Assembly (NCBI RefSeq): GCF_000719285.1
Contig: NZ_JOFS01000002.1
Location: 186,001-250,000, forward strand
From: Streptomyces bicolor
Lineage (GTDB): Bacteria > Actinomycetota > Actinomycetes > Streptomycetales > Streptomycetaceae
Direction: 5' to 3'
DNA length: 64,000 nt
Below the pieces are notes generated by a model. The model searched no databases and had not been told where the DNA came from. It worked only from the letters and a program-made list of their open reading frames with translations. Position numbers and translations under genes: made by a program. Each line of letters opens with the position of its first letter. Positions within the stretch are counted from its first letter, which is position 1. Shown piece after piece: positions 52,120 through 61,035 of the stretch.

Positions 52120-52989
52120 ATGCGGAAGTCCAGGAACGCCCGGCGCCGGCCGGCCGCGGCCGAAGCGGTCGTCGAACACGTCGACGGTGGGCTCGCCGAG
52201 CTGATCCCCGACCGGGACCGTGCCCGCGCCTGGACGCTCCTCATCGACGGGGCTCCGCAGTCACACGTCGATCTGGACGACCCGGCATACCTCTCCTTCG
52301 AGTACCAGCGGCGCCTGGGGCACGTCATCGACCTCGTCGCGCCGCAGGGCAAGCCCCTCCACGTCGTGCACCTCGGCGGTGGCGCGTTCACGCTCGCCCG
52401 GTATGTGGCCGCCACCCGCCCCCGCTCCACCCAGCAGGTCGTCGAACGGGACGCCACCCTCGTCCAACTGGTCAGGCGAGAGCTGCCGTTGGATCCGAAC
52501 GCCCGGATCCGGGTGCGGTCGGTGGACGCACGGGACGGGCTCGCCAAGGTGCCCGACGCATGGGCCGACCTCGTCATCGCCGACGTGTTCAGCGGGGCCC
52601 GTACGCCCGCCCACCTGACCTCCACGGAGTTCCTCGACGACGTACGCAGGGCCCTGCGGCCCAGCGGCGTGTACACCGCCAACCTCGCCGACGGTCCGCC
52701 GCTCGCGCATCTGCGCGGTCAGATCGCCACCGCCGCCGCCCGGTTCGCCGAGCTGGCGCTGGTCGCCGACCCGACGGTGCTGCGCGGGAAGCGCTTCGGC
52801 AACGCCGTCCTCGTCGCCGCCGACCAGCCGCTCCCGGTCGCCGAACTGACCCGCCGCGCCGCCTCCGACCCGCACCCAGGTCGCGTCGAGCACGGCAAGG
52901 CGCTCACCGACTTCACCGGCGGGGCCGTACCCGTGACCGACATCGCGGCGGTGGCCTCTCCGGCGCCGCCCCCGTCCGTGTTCCGATGA
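52120..52989 (+). CDS. Spermidine synthase-like methyltransferase-fold protein
   Basis: This 289-residue protein has a Rossmann methyltransferase fold of the spermidine-synthase type: 'VVHLGGGAFTLARYVAATRP' (SAM/dcSAM-binding glycine loop), 'VVERDATLVQLV' (acidic residue after beta 2), 'IRVRSVDARDGL' and 'LVIADVFSGARTPAHLTSTEF'. The polyamine-binding residues of true spermidine synthases are not clearly retained. It could be a spermidine synthase, a fused methyltransferase or a catalytically divergent relative. Confidence 0.85.
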   Translation: MRKSRNARRRPAAAEAVVEHVDGGLAELIPDRDRARAWTLLIDGAPQSHVDLDDPAYLSFEYQRRLGHVIDLVAPQGKPLHVVHLGGGAFTLARYVAATRPRSTQQVVERDATLVQLVRRELPLDPNARIRVRSVDARDGLAKVPDAWADLVIADVFSGARTPAHLTSTEFLDDVRRALRPSGVYTANLADGPPLAHLRGQIATAAARFAELALVADPTVLRGKRFGNAVLVAADQPLPVAELTRRAASDPHPGRVEHGKALTDFTGGAVPVTDIAAVASPAPPPSVFR

Positions 52990-53019
52990 CCGCGGCAGGA
53001 CGGCCGTCGCGCCGGTGAC

Positions 53020-53550
53020 TCAGTAGTTCCCGATCTCCACCCGCGGCGGCCCGTCGTGCCAGGTGCAGAACACCGACACCCGGTCCGCGCCCGCGCTGAA
53101 CTCCACCCGGATCCACGTCTCCGTCTTCCACACCTGCATCGACCAGCCCGAGCCCGGGGTGGCCGAGACGAGGGTCGCGGAGCTCTCGCCGATGTCGAAG
53201 ACCACGCGGCCGCCGTCGGTGTCGTAGCTCTTGACCCGGCCGGACGTGGTGGTCGTGGGACTGGGGCTCTGCGGAGGCTTCGTCGAGGGCGTCGGCGTAC
53301 GGGGCGTCCCGGTCGGTTTCGGAGAGGGGGCCGGGGAGTTCGAAGGGTTCTTCGACGGCGTCGGCCGGTTCGTCGACGACGCCAGCGGCTTCGACTCCTG
53401 TGTGGTCGCGTCGGCCGCGGTGATGGGCAGGGCGCGCGGACGGTCGTACACCGTGCCCGCCATCACCGTGTGGACACCCCACCACGACAGCGTGACCGCC
53501 GCGCCCGTGGCGAGCGACCAAGCGAGTACGTGTACGAGTCCTCTGCGCAT
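53020..53550 (-). CDS. Secreted or membrane-anchored hypothetical protein
   Basis: This 176-residue protein has an N-terminal hydrophobic segment (about residues 8-30) that acts as signal or anchor. A Pro/Ser/Thr-rich linker ('PTPSKNPSNSPAPSPKPTG') precedes a C-terminal beta domain of about 75 residues ('GRVVFDIGESSATLVSATPG', 'WIRVEFSAGADRVSVFC', 'PPRVEIGNY'). A lone Cys sits in 'FCTWHD'. The domain is unrecognised. It is divergent from the two-component system, and its upstream region contains the DnaA-box array. Confidence 0.75.
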   Translation of the reverse strand: MRRGLVHVLAWSLATGAAVTLSWWGVHTVMAGTVYDRPRALPITAADATTQESKPLASSTNRPTPSKNPSNSPAPSPKPTGTPRTPTPSTKPPQSPSPTTTTSGRVKSYDTDGGRVVFDIGESSATLVSATPGSGWSMQVWKTETWIRVEFSAGADRVSVFCTWHDGPPRVEIGNY

Positions 53551-53592
53551 CGCGGGCCATACTGCCTCACGCGTCCCGGACGTGTCGCGCGG

Positions 53593-53664
53593 TTGTCCAC
53601 AGGGGTGAAGTTGCCCACGGGGACGGAGTTGTCCACAGCGGGCGAGTTGTCCACAGGCCCCGAC
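53593..53664 (+). promoter_or_regulatory. Phased DnaA-box array (4 x 18 bp)
   Basis: Four direct repeats begin at 53593, 53611, 53629 and 53647, exactly 18 bp apart. Each starts with TTGTCCACA, except the second, which is TTGCCCACG. TTGTCCACA matches the known Streptomyces DnaA-box consensus, and all boxes point the same way. The array lies in the 146-bp gap between divergent starts (53550 and 53697). Confidence 0.85.
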
Positions 53665-53696
53665 CCGGCTCGGCGGCATGGCGTACGGTGCGGCGC

Positions 53697-54401
53697 ATGG
53701 CAAGTGTGCTCGTGGTCGAGGACGACCAGTTCGTACGCTCGGCGCTCATCCGGCACCTGACCGACGCCGCCCACACGGTGCGCAGCGTCGGGACGGCACT
53801 GGAGGCGCTGCGCGAGGTCGCCCATTTCCGCTTCGACGTGGTGATCCTGGACCTCGGTCTGCCCGATCTGGACGGCTCCGAGGCCCTGAAGATGCTGCGC
53901 GGCATCACGGACGTGCCGGTGATCATCGCCACGGCACGGGACGACGAGGCGGAGATCGTCCGGCTGCTGAACGCGGGGGCGGACGACTACCTCACCAAGC
54001 CGTTCTCGGTCGAGCACCTGTCGGCCCGGATGGCCGCCGTCCTGCGCCGCGCCCGGTCGGGCAGCGCGGAGGCCGCACCGTCCAGCGTGCTCCGCGTCGG
54101 CGGCCTGACCGTGGACCCGCTGCGCCGCCAGGCCGAGCTGGACGGTGTACGCCTTGACCTCACCCGCCGCGAGTTCGACCTGCTCGCCTTCCTGGCCGGA
54201 CGGCCCGGCGTCGTCGTACCCCGCAAGGAACTGCTCGCCGAGGTGTGGCAGCAGTCCTACGGCGACGACCAGACCATCGACGTCCATCTGTCCTGGCTGC
54301 GCCGGAAACTGGGCGAAACGGCCGCCAACCCCCGCTATCTGCACACCTTGCGGGGCGTCGGCGTGAAGCTGGAGCCGCCGGGTGGAGGGCCGCTGCGATG
54401 A
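53697..54401 (+). CDS. OmpR-family response regulator
   Basis: This 234-residue regulator has a receiver domain (about 1-115). The acidic pocket is 'VEDD', the phosphoacceptor Asp is in 'VVILDLGLPDLDG' (about residue 51), and the Lys is in 'YLTKPFSVEHL'. The OmpR winged helix (about 130-230) has 'LTRREFDLLAFLAGRPGVVV' and 'IDVHLSWLRRKLGE'. ATG 53697 is used; an upstream GTG 53688 is possible. Its stop overlaps the kinase ATG (ATGA). The target genes are unknown. Confidence 0.95.
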   Translation: MASVLVVEDDQFVRSALIRHLTDAAHTVRSVGTALEALREVAHFRFDVVILDLGLPDLDGSEALKMLRGITDVPVIIATARDDEAEIVRLLNAGADDYLTKPFSVEHLSARMAAVLRRARSGSAEAAPSSVLRVGGLTVDPLRRQAELDGVRLDLTRREFDLLAFLAGRPGVVVPRKELLAEVWQQSYGDDQTIDVHLSWLRRKLGETAANPRYLHTLRGVGVKLEPPGGGPLR

Positions 54402-55801
54402 GATGGGCACTGGTCAAGGTCTGCCTGGCGGTCACCACCATGGTCGTGGTCGCCTTCGCCGTCCCCCTGGGGCTCGTCATCCGGGAGATGGCCCGCGACC
54501 GCGCCTTCTCCAACGCCGAGCGGGAGGCCGCGGCCGTCGCCCCCGCCCTGTCCATCACCACCGACCGGGACCAGCTGGAGCGCGTCGTCGCCTCGGCCGG
54601 GTCGGACGCGGGCATGGCCGTGCACATACCGGCGTCCGGTGACACGGCCGCCGTGGATCTCGGCCGGCAGCGCGCCGCCGCCGACGACATCGCGACCGTG
54701 CGACGGCTGGGCCGCGCCTCCACCACCGAGGTGCCCGGCGGGTCCACGCTGCTCCAGCCTGTCGCGCTGAGCTCGGGCGAGATCGCCGTCGTCGAGGTGT
54801 ACATCCCCGAGGCGGAGGTCACCAATGGCCTCACCACGGCCTGGGCGGTGCTCGCCGGGGTCGGCATCGCCCTGATCGTCGGGTCGGTGGCGGTCGCCGA
54901 CCGGCTGGGCGTGCGGATGGTGCGGCCCGCGCAGCGCCTGGTAGAGGGCGCGCACGAGCTGGGGGAGGGCAAGCTGGGTGCCCGGGTGCCCGAGGAGGGG
55001 CCGAACGAACTGCGGCTGGCGGCGGTCGCGTTCAACTCGATGGCCGACCAGGTCGTGCAACTCCTCGCGAACGAGCGCGAGTTGGCGGCCGATCTGTCCC
55101 ACCGGCTGCGCACCCCGCTGACCGTGCTGCGGCTGAACGCGGCCTCGCTCGGGGACGGTCCGGCCGCCGAGCAGACCCGGGCGGCGGTCGCGCAGCTGGA
55201 GCACGAGGTCGACACCATCATCCGTACGGCGCGGGAGGCCAAGCCGCAGACGGTGGCCGCCGGTCCGGGTGCCGGGTGCGACGCCGCCGAGGTGGTGCGC
55301 GAGCGCATGGCGTTCTGGTCGGCGCTGGCGGAGGACGAGGGCCGCAAGGTGCGGGTGGCCGGGGTGGACCGGCCGGTGCGCATACCCGTGGCCCGGGCGG
55401 ATCTGGCGGCCGCGCTGGACGCCCTGCTCGGCAACGTCTTCCGGCACACGGCCGAGGGCACGGCGTTCGCGGTCGACGTGCACAACGGCGAGGACGCGGT
55501 GATCGTGCTCGTCTCGGACGCGGGGCCCGGCATATCCGACCCCGAGGCGGCGATGGCGCGCGGGCGGGGTTCGGGCAGTGCCGGGTCGACCGGGCTCGGG
55601 CTGGACATCGTGCGCCGGCTCGCGGAGTCGACGGGCGGGGACGTACGGATCGGGTCGTCGGTGCTGGGCGGGACCGAGGTGCGGATCTGGATCCAGCTGG
55701 ACGGGAGGGAGCCGGTGCGCAGGGGGCATCGGGGGTCGGTGCGACGCCGTCGGCCCGGCAGATTGGTCTCGACCTTTAACCGGCCCCGATCCCTTCCTTA
55801 A
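54398..55801 (+). CDS. Sensor histidine kinase of the two-component pair
   Basis: This 467-residue kinase has transmembrane segments near residues 5-30 and 145-170 that bracket a roughly 115-residue extracellular sensor. A HAMP domain ('RPAQRLVEGAHELGEGKLGAR') follows, then a dimerisation H-box 'DLSHRLRTPLTVL' with the phospho-His. The ATPase domain has 'NVFRHTAEG' (N-box), 'DAGPGI' and 'GSTGLGLDIV' (G-boxes). It phosphorylates the adjacent regulator. The ligand is unknown. Confidence 0.95.
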   Translation: MRWALVKVCLAVTTMVVVAFAVPLGLVIREMARDRAFSNAEREAAAVAPALSITTDRDQLERVVASAGSDAGMAVHIPASGDTAAVDLGRQRAAADDIATVRRLGRASTTEVPGGSTLLQPVALSSGEIAVVEVYIPEAEVTNGLTTAWAVLAGVGIALIVGSVAVADRLGVRMVRPAQRLVEGAHELGEGKLGARVPEEGPNELRLAAVAFNSMADQVVQLLANERELAADLSHRLRTPLTVLRLNAASLGDGPAAEQTRAAVAQLEHEVDTIIRTAREAKPQTVAAGPGAGCDAAEVVRERMAFWSALAEDEGRKVRVAGVDRPVRIPVARADLAAALDALLGNVFRHTAEGTAFAVDVHNGEDAVIVLVSDAGPGISDPEAAMARGRGSGSAGSTGLGLDIVRRLAESTGGDVRIGSSVLGGTEVRIWIQLDGREPVRRGHRGSVRRRRPGRLVSTFNRPRSLP

Positions 55802-55917
55802 GCGCGCCCTAAGGTCGCCAACCCCCGTCCGGATCAGGCACTTTGCCCGATTCCGAATCGCTAGCGTGCTGCCGCACCCACCCCCGCGAACCCCGTGAAC
55901 AGTGAGGCAGGCACGTG

Positions 55918-57402
55918 ATGAGGACCCACCGGCGCAAGGTCAGCCGCAGGAACAAGGCGATAGGCGGCCTGGTCGCCGCGGCCGTGGTCGGCGGCGGCGC
56001 GATCCTGTTCACCGGTACTGCCCAGGCGGCCGGAGTCGGGGCGGCGTACACGAAGACCAGTGACTGGTCGACGGGTTACACCGCGCAGTACGTCGTCACG
56101 AACACCAGCGGTCAGGCGGAGAAGGCCTGGAAGCTCGAGTTCGACCTGCCGGCGGGCTCGAAGCTCAGCTCCCTGTGGAACGCGGAGTCGAGCGTGCGCG
56201 GGCAGCACGTCACCGTGACGCCGCCGAAGTGGGACACGGACGGCCTGGCGGCCCGTGAGTCGGTGACGGTCGGCTTCGTGGTCAACGGCACGGGCGCGCC
56301 GACGGGTTGTCTGATCGACGGCGCGAAGTGCTCGACGGACGCCGGCGCGACGCCGGAGCCGAGCGGCCGCCCGACGTCCACACCGTCCACGACGCCGAAC
56401 CCGACGGCCACCCCCACGCAGTCCGCAACCCCCACCCGGCCCGCGTCCCCGACGCAGAGCCCGACCCCCACCGCCAAGCCCTCGGAGAGCCCCGGCACCG
56501 GAACGGGAACCACCGCCGGCTTCGCCCCGTACATCGACACATCGCTCTACCCGGCGTTCGACCTGACGGCGAGCGCGGAGGCGACCGGCGTCAAGGACTA
56601 CAACCTCGCCTTCGTCACCGACGGCGGCGGCTGCACCCCGAAGTGGGGCGGCGTCACGGACCTCGGCAGTGACGCGGTGGCCGCGCAGATCGGCGACCTG
56701 CGTGCGAAGGGCGGCGACGTCCGTGTCTCCTTCGGCGGCGCGGCGGGCAGCGAGCTGGCGACGACCTGCTCCTCGGCGGACGCGCTCGCGGCGGCCTACG
56801 GCAAGGTCGTGGAGGCGTACAAGCTGACCAAGGTCGACTTCGACGTGGAGGGCGGCGCGCTGCCGGACAAGGCGGCCAACACCCGCCGCGCCCAGGCGAT
56901 AGCCGAGCTCCAGCGGCAGCACCCGGACCTGGACGTCTCCTTCACCCTCCCCGTCATGCCCGAGGGCCTGACCCAGCCGGGCGTCGACCTCCTCGCCGAC
57001 GCCAAGCGCAACGGCGTGAAGATCGACACCGTCAACATCATGGCGATGGACTACGGCCCCGCGTACAGCGGCGACATGGGCACCTACGCCGAACAGGCGG
57101 CCACCGCCACCCAGGCCCAGGTCAAGAGCGTGCTCGGCCTCTCCGACAGCGCCGCCTGGAAGACGGTCGCCGTCACCCCGATGATCGGCGTCAACGACGT
57201 CACCACCGAGATCTTCAAGGTCGACGACGCCACCCAGCTGGTCAACTTCGCCAAGTCCAAGGGCCTCGGCTGGCTGTCGATGTGGTCGGCGACCCGTGAC
57301 AAGCAGTGCCCGGGCGGTGAGAAGCCGGCGGCCGACGCGACGTGCAGCTCGATCCTCCAGGACAAGTTCGCGTTCACCAAGGCGTTCGCGGCCTACAACT
57401 GA
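55918..57402 (+). CDS. Secreted CBM2-GH18 protein (chitinase-like)
   Basis: This 494-residue protein has a Sec signal (cleavage near 'TAQAAGV', residue 39). A CBM2 carbohydrate-binding domain (about 40-140, two Cys 'GCLIDGAKCS') and a Thr/Pro-rich linker (about 145-198) precede a GH18 domain. The catalytic motif 'VDFDVEG' (306-312, Glu311 as acid) is intact. GH18 enzymes hydrolyse chitin or related N-acetylglucosaminides. The GH18 part is short, like the ChiD-type or related catalytic family. ATG 55918 or GTG 55915 both fit GAGG. Confidence 0.93.
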   Translation: MRTHRRKVSRRNKAIGGLVAAAVVGGGAILFTGTAQAAGVGAAYTKTSDWSTGYTAQYVVTNTSGQAEKAWKLEFDLPAGSKLSSLWNAESSVRGQHVTVTPPKWDTDGLAARESVTVGFVVNGTGAPTGCLIDGAKCSTDAGATPEPSGRPTSTPSTTPNPTATPTQSATPTRPASPTQSPTPTAKPSESPGTGTGTTAGFAPYIDTSLYPAFDLTASAEATGVKDYNLAFVTDGGGCTPKWGGVTDLGSDAVAAQIGDLRAKGGDVRVSFGGAAGSELATTCSSADALAAAYGKVVEAYKLTKVDFDVEGGALPDKAANTRRAQAIAELQRQHPDLDVSFTLPVMPEGLTQPGVDLLADAKRNGVKIDTVNIMAMDYGPAYSGDMGTYAEQAATATQAQVKSVLGLSDSAAWKTVAVTPMIGVNDVTTEIFKVDDATQLVNFAKSKGLGWLSMWSATRDKQCPGGEKPAADATCSSILQDKFAFTKAFAAYN

Positions 57403-57428
57403 CGCGGACCGCCACTGAACCACGGGGG

Positions 57429-57467
57429 CGCGCCCCGGCCGGTCTCCCCCCATCCGGCCGGGGCGCG
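57429..57467. terminator. Bidirectional terminator GH18 / bglC
   Basis: A 14-bp stem (CGCGCCCCGGCCGG and its complement) with an 11-base loop sits between the converging GH18 gene and bglC. Confidence 0.87.
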
Positions 57468-57520
57468 GCACGTCCCCTCCCCGTGCCGCGCCCCGCCCAC
57501 CCGGTCCGATCCCCCGCTCC

Positions 57521-58951
57521 CTAGAACACCTCGTCCACCTCGGGCAACGTCCCCGTCCGAGCCGCCTTCCCGTACCAGTACGCGCTCGACTTCGGCGTCC
57601 GCTCGAGCGTCGAGTAGTCGACGTACACCGCCCCGAACCGCTTCTCGTACCCGTACGCCCACTCGAAGTTGTCCAGCAGGGACCACAGGTAGTAGCCCCG
57701 GACGTCGGCGCCGTCGGCGATCGCGCGGCGGACCTCGCCGAGGTGGCCGTGCAGGTAGGCGATGCGCTCCGGGTCGTGGACGCGGCCCTCGGGGTCCGGC
57801 TTGTCGTCGTAGGCCGCGCCGTTCTCCGTGATGTAGAGCGGCAGACCGGGCGCCTCGCGCGAATAGCGCATGATCAGCTCGTGCAGGCCGGTCGGGTCGA
57901 TGCTCCAGCCCATCTCCGTGCGCTCACCGGGGGTCTGGTGGAACAGCACGTCGTCCGCGGCGGGCCACGGCGAGTGCTCGCTTGCCCCGTGGCCGTCGGC
58001 GCGCGGGCCGCTCGGCTCGGCTTCGGCCGCCGAGACCAGCGTCGGGGTGTAGTAGTTCAGCCCCAGGGCGTCGAGCGGCTGGTTGATCGCGGCCAGGTCG
58101 CCGTCCAGGACGTACGACCAGTCCGTCAGCAGCTCCGTCGCCGTGTACAGCGTCTCCGGATAGGCGCCGTGCAGGATGGGGCCGTGGAAGACACCGTTGG
58201 CCAGGTCGTCGATCTTCCGTGCCGCCGCCAGGTCCGCAGGGTCCTGCGAGAGCGGCCGTACCGGGCAGGAGTTGAGGCTGAGCGCCACCGAGTTGCGGGC
58301 CGGCATCACCGAGCGCAGGGCCGAAGTGCCCAGCCCGTGGGCCAGGTTGAGATGGTGGGCGGCCCGTAGCGTGGCCGCCGGCTCGGTGCGGCCCGGCGCG
58401 TGCACACCCGAGCCGTAGCCCAGGAACGCGCTGCACCACGGCTCGTTGAGCGTGATCCACTGCTCCACGCGGTCACCGAGCGCCTCGCCGACGATCTGCG
58501 CGTACTCGGCGAACCGGTACGCCGTGTCGCGCTCCGGCCAGCCGCCCGCGTCCTCCAGCTCCTGGGGCAGGTCCCAGTGGTAGAGGGTGACGGCGGGCTT
58601 GATGTCGTGCGCCAGCAGCTCGTCCACCAGACGGCGGTAGAAGTCCAGGCCCACCTGCACGGCCGGGCCCCGGCCCGTCGGCTGCACGCGCGACCAGGAG
58701 ATCGAGAAGCGGTACGCGGTCAGGCCGAGCTCGGCCATCAGCGCCACGTCCTCGCGGTAGCGGTGGTAGTGGTCGACAGCGATGTCACCGTGCTCGCCGC
58801 CGGCGGTCTTGCCCGGGGTGTGGCTGAAGGTGTCCCAGATGGACGGCGTACGGCCGCCCTCCCGCACCGCTCCCTCGATCTGGTACGCGGACGTGGCGGC
58901 GCCCCAGAGGAAGGCGGGGGGAAAGGACACGGGGGACATGGGCTCAGGCAT
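57521..58951 (-). CDS. bglC: BglC, GH1 beta-glucosidase
   Basis: This 476-residue GH1 enzyme hydrolyses imported cellobiose and cello-oligosaccharides to glucose. The acid/base Glu is in 'WITLNEPWC' and the nucleophile Glu in '[12 protein letters not shown]'. The N-terminal GH1 signature is '[16 protein letters not shown]', with the subsite '[11 protein letters not shown]'. There is no signal peptide, so it is cytosolic. It closes the cebEFG operon direction. A CebR-like operator overlaps its ribosome site, with ATG 58951 (ATG 58939 is possible). Confidence 0.95.
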   Translation of the reverse strand: MPEPMSPVSFPPAFLWGAATSAYQIEGAVREGGRTPSIWDTFSHTPGKTAGGEHGDIAVDHYHRYREDVALMAELGLTAYRFSISWSRVQPTGRGPAVQVGLDFYRRLVDELLAHDIKPAVTLYHWDLPQELEDAGGWPERDTAYRFAEYAQIVGEALGDRVEQWITLNEPWCSAFLGYGSGVHAPGRTEPAATLRAAHHLNLAHGLGTSALRSVMPARNSVALSLNSCPVRPLSQDPADLAAARKIDDLANGVFHGPILHGAYPETLYTATELLTDWSYVLDGDLAAINQPLDALGLNYYTPTLVSAAEAEPSGPRADGHGASEHSPWPAADDVLFHQTPGERTEMGWSIDPTGLHELIMRYSREAPGLPLYITENGAAYDDKPDPEGRVHDPERIAYLHGHLGEVRRAIADGADVRGYYLWSLLDNFEWAYGYEKRFGAVYVDYSTLERTPKSSAYWYGKAARTGTLPEVDEVF

Positions 58952-58964
58952 GGAAGCGCTCCCA
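58951..58964. promoter_or_regulatory. CebR operator at bglC
   Basis: TGGAAGCGCTCCCA differs by one base from the perfect CebR palindrome TGGGAGCGCTCCCA. It begins at the bglC start and covers the ribosome site, so binding would block translation initiation as well as transcription. The CebR site consensus is known from S. griseus, S. scabies and related species. Confidence 0.87.
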
Positions 58965-59000
58965 TTGGAGGTCGTGGAGACCGACGGGTACGGGTAGGTG

Positions 59001-59032
59001 GGGAGAGGGAGAGGGAGAGGGAGAGGGAGAGG
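59001..59032. repeat. (GGGAGA) hexanucleotide microsatellite
   Basis: More than five uninterrupted GGGAGA units lie between cebG and bglC. The run is purine-only and continues into GGAGGGGAGGGGAGG. It is a likely replication-slippage tract. Confidence 0.9.
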
Positions 59033-59113
59033 AGGGGAGGGGAGGAGTCCGGGGGCCGAGGCGGCGGTGGCGCGGCCCCCGAGGTCGTACGAAGGGAGGG
59101 ACGGGACCGGGCG

Positions 59114-60010
59114 TCAGCCCTTGATCGCGCCCTGCATGATGCCGCCCACGATCTGCTTGCCGAACAGCAGGAAGGCGATCAGCAGCGGCAGCGTGCCGAG
59201 CAGGGCGCCCGCCATGATGACCGCTTCGTCGGGGACATAGCCGGTGCCGAGCGAGTTGAGGGCGACCTGCACGGTCGGGTTCTCCTGGTTCAGGGCGATG
59301 ATCGGCCACAGGAAGTCGTTCCAGGCGAACACGAAGGTCAGCAGGCCGAGTACGGCCATCGCGGGCCGCGCGGCCGGGAACACCACGTGCCAGACGACCC
59401 GCAGACTGCTCGCGCCGTCCACCCGCGCCGCCTCGATCAGCTCGGTCGGCAGCGCCTGCACCAGGTACTGCCGCATGAAGAACGTACCGAAGGCGGTCAC
59501 CAGCGTCGGCAGGATGACGGTCTGCAGCTGGTTGGACCAGCCGAGGTCGCTCATCCACAGGTACAGCGGTACGACGGCCAGCTGCGGCGGGACCATCATC
59601 GTGCCGATGGTCAGCATCAGCAGAACGTTGGAGAACCTGAACCGCAGTTTGGCGAAGGCGAATCCGGCGAGCGTGGAGAACACCACCGTGCTGACGGTGA
59701 TCGCGCCGGCGACGATCGTGGTGTTGAACATCGCCGAGCCGAGCCCGGCCTCCTCCCACGCCCGCTCCATGTTCTTGAACAGGTTCCCGCCGAACCACAG
59801 CGGCGGCGGGGTCTCGGCCAGCCGCTGACCGGTGCGCGAGGCCGCGATCGCCGTCCACACCAGCGGGGCCAGCGAGACCAGCGCGAACAGGCTCAGTACG
59901 ACATAAGTGAGCGGGCCGGCGTGCAGCTGCTTGCCGGCGCCCATCACCCGCGGGCGTTCCCGCCCGGGCTTCTTCTCCGTCTGCGGAAGTGTCAGTTCGC
60001 TCGCGGTCAT
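59114..60010 (-). CDS. cebG: CebG, cello-oligosaccharide ABC permease
   Basis: This 298-residue MalG-type permease has six membrane segments. The EAA loop is 'ELIEAARVDGASSLRVVWHVVFPAARPAM' (landmark from ELIEAARVDG). It forms the channel with CebF, and its start overlaps cebF's end by 4 bp. Confidence 0.95.
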   Translation of the reverse strand: MTASELTLPQTEKKPGRERPRVMGAGKQLHAGPLTYVVLSLFALVSLAPLVWTAIAASRTGQRLAETPPPLWFGGNLFKNMERAWEEAGLGSAMFNTTIVAGAITVSTVVFSTLAGFAFAKLRFRFSNVLLMLTIGTMMVPPQLAVVPLYLWMSDLGWSNQLQTVILPTLVTAFGTFFMRQYLVQALPTELIEAARVDGASSLRVVWHVVFPAARPAMAVLGLLTFVFAWNDFLWPIIALNQENPTVQVALNSLGTGYVPDEAVIMAGALLGTLPLLIAFLLFGKQIVGGIMQGAIKG

Positions 60011-61035
60011 TGGGACTTCCTCAGCCGTCGGGAGATCAGCAGGTTGATCGCGGCGACGATCAGCAGGATCAGGAACATCGACCAGGCGATCGCGGACGCC
60101 TTGCCGAGGTTGCCGATGATCCAGCCCTGGTCGTACATGTACAGGCCGAGCGTCTGGTACTGGTGCTCGGAGCCGCCCTTCGAGCCGCTCACCCCGCCGA
60201 ACAGCAGGGGCTCACCGAAGAGCTGGGTCGCGCCGATCGTGGAGACGACCACCGTGAACAGGATCGTCGGCCGCAGCTGCGGGATCGTCACATGGATGAA
60301 CTGCTGCCAGCGGTTGGCACCGTCGATCGCCGCCGACTCGTAGAGGTCGGCCGGGATCGCCTGCATCGCAGCCAGATAGATCAGCGCGTTGTACCCCGTC
60401 CAGCGCCAGATCACGATCGACGAGACCGCGAACTGCGAACCCCAGTCGGATTCACGCCAGTTGACGGGATCGATCCCGACGAAGTCCAGCAGCCAGTTGA
60501 TCATGCCGCCGTCGTAGGAGTACAGCAGCACGAACACCAGCGTCGCCGCCGCCACCGAGGTCGCGTACGGGGTGAGCATCACGACCCGCCAGACGGTCGA
60601 GCCGCGCAGCTTGTAGTTGAGCAGGTGCGCCAGTCCGATCGCCATCAGCAGCTGCGGCACCGTCGAGATCACACCGATGGTGAAGGTGTTCCACAGCGCG
60701 TTCCAGAAGAAGTCCGAGGACAGCAGGTTCTCGTAGTTCTGCAGGCCGGCCCAGGACTGGCCGTCCAGGTTGGACAGTTGCACGTTGTGCAGCGAGTACC
60801 AGGCCGTGTACAGCAGCGGTACCAGCGAGAACGCGCCGAAGACGATGAAGAAGGGGGCGATGAACGCGTACGGCGACGCCTTCATGTCCCAGCGGTAGAG
60901 CCGGCTCCGCCAGGAACTCGTGCCCGGCGGAGGCGGCGTACCGCGACCGTGAGCGCGGCCGGCCGCGCCCGGCTGGTCACCGGGCGCGGCGTCGGCGCTC
61001 GACGCGGGATGCGCGAGGGCCTTGGAGTTGCTCAC
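60007..61035 (-). CDS. cebF: CebF, cello-oligosaccharide ABC permease
   Basis: This 342-residue MalF-type permease has a long cytoplasmic N-terminus (about 50 residues) and six segments. Its EAA loop begins 'DLYESAAIDGANRWQQFIHVTIPQLRP' (landmark from DLYESAAIDG). It couples to a shared MsiK-type ATPase encoded elsewhere, since no ATPase gene is present here. Confidence 0.95.
   Translation of the reverse strand: MSNSKALAHPASSADAAPGDQPGAAGRAHGRGTPPPPGTSSWRSRLYRWDMKASPYAFIAPFFIVFGAFSLVPLLYTAWYSLHNVQLSNLDGQSWAGLQNYENLLSSDFFWNALWNTFTIGVISTVPQLLMAIGLAHLLNYKLRGSTVWRVVMLTPYATSVAAATLVFVLLYSYDGGMINWLLDFVGIDPVNWRESDWGSQFAVSSIVIWRWTGYNALIYLAAMQAIPADLYESAAIDGANRWQQFIHVTIPQLRPTILFTVVVSTIGATQLFGEPLLFGGVSGSKGGSEHQYQTLGLYMYDQGWIIGNLGKASAIAWSMFLILLIVAAINLLISRRLRKSQ

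Noticed and set aside
55861..57471. 536-codon minus-strand open frame opposite the GH18 gene
   Set aside because: Low-complexity Arg/Gly/Val shadow; the GH18 frame has signal peptide, CBM2 and catalytic motif.
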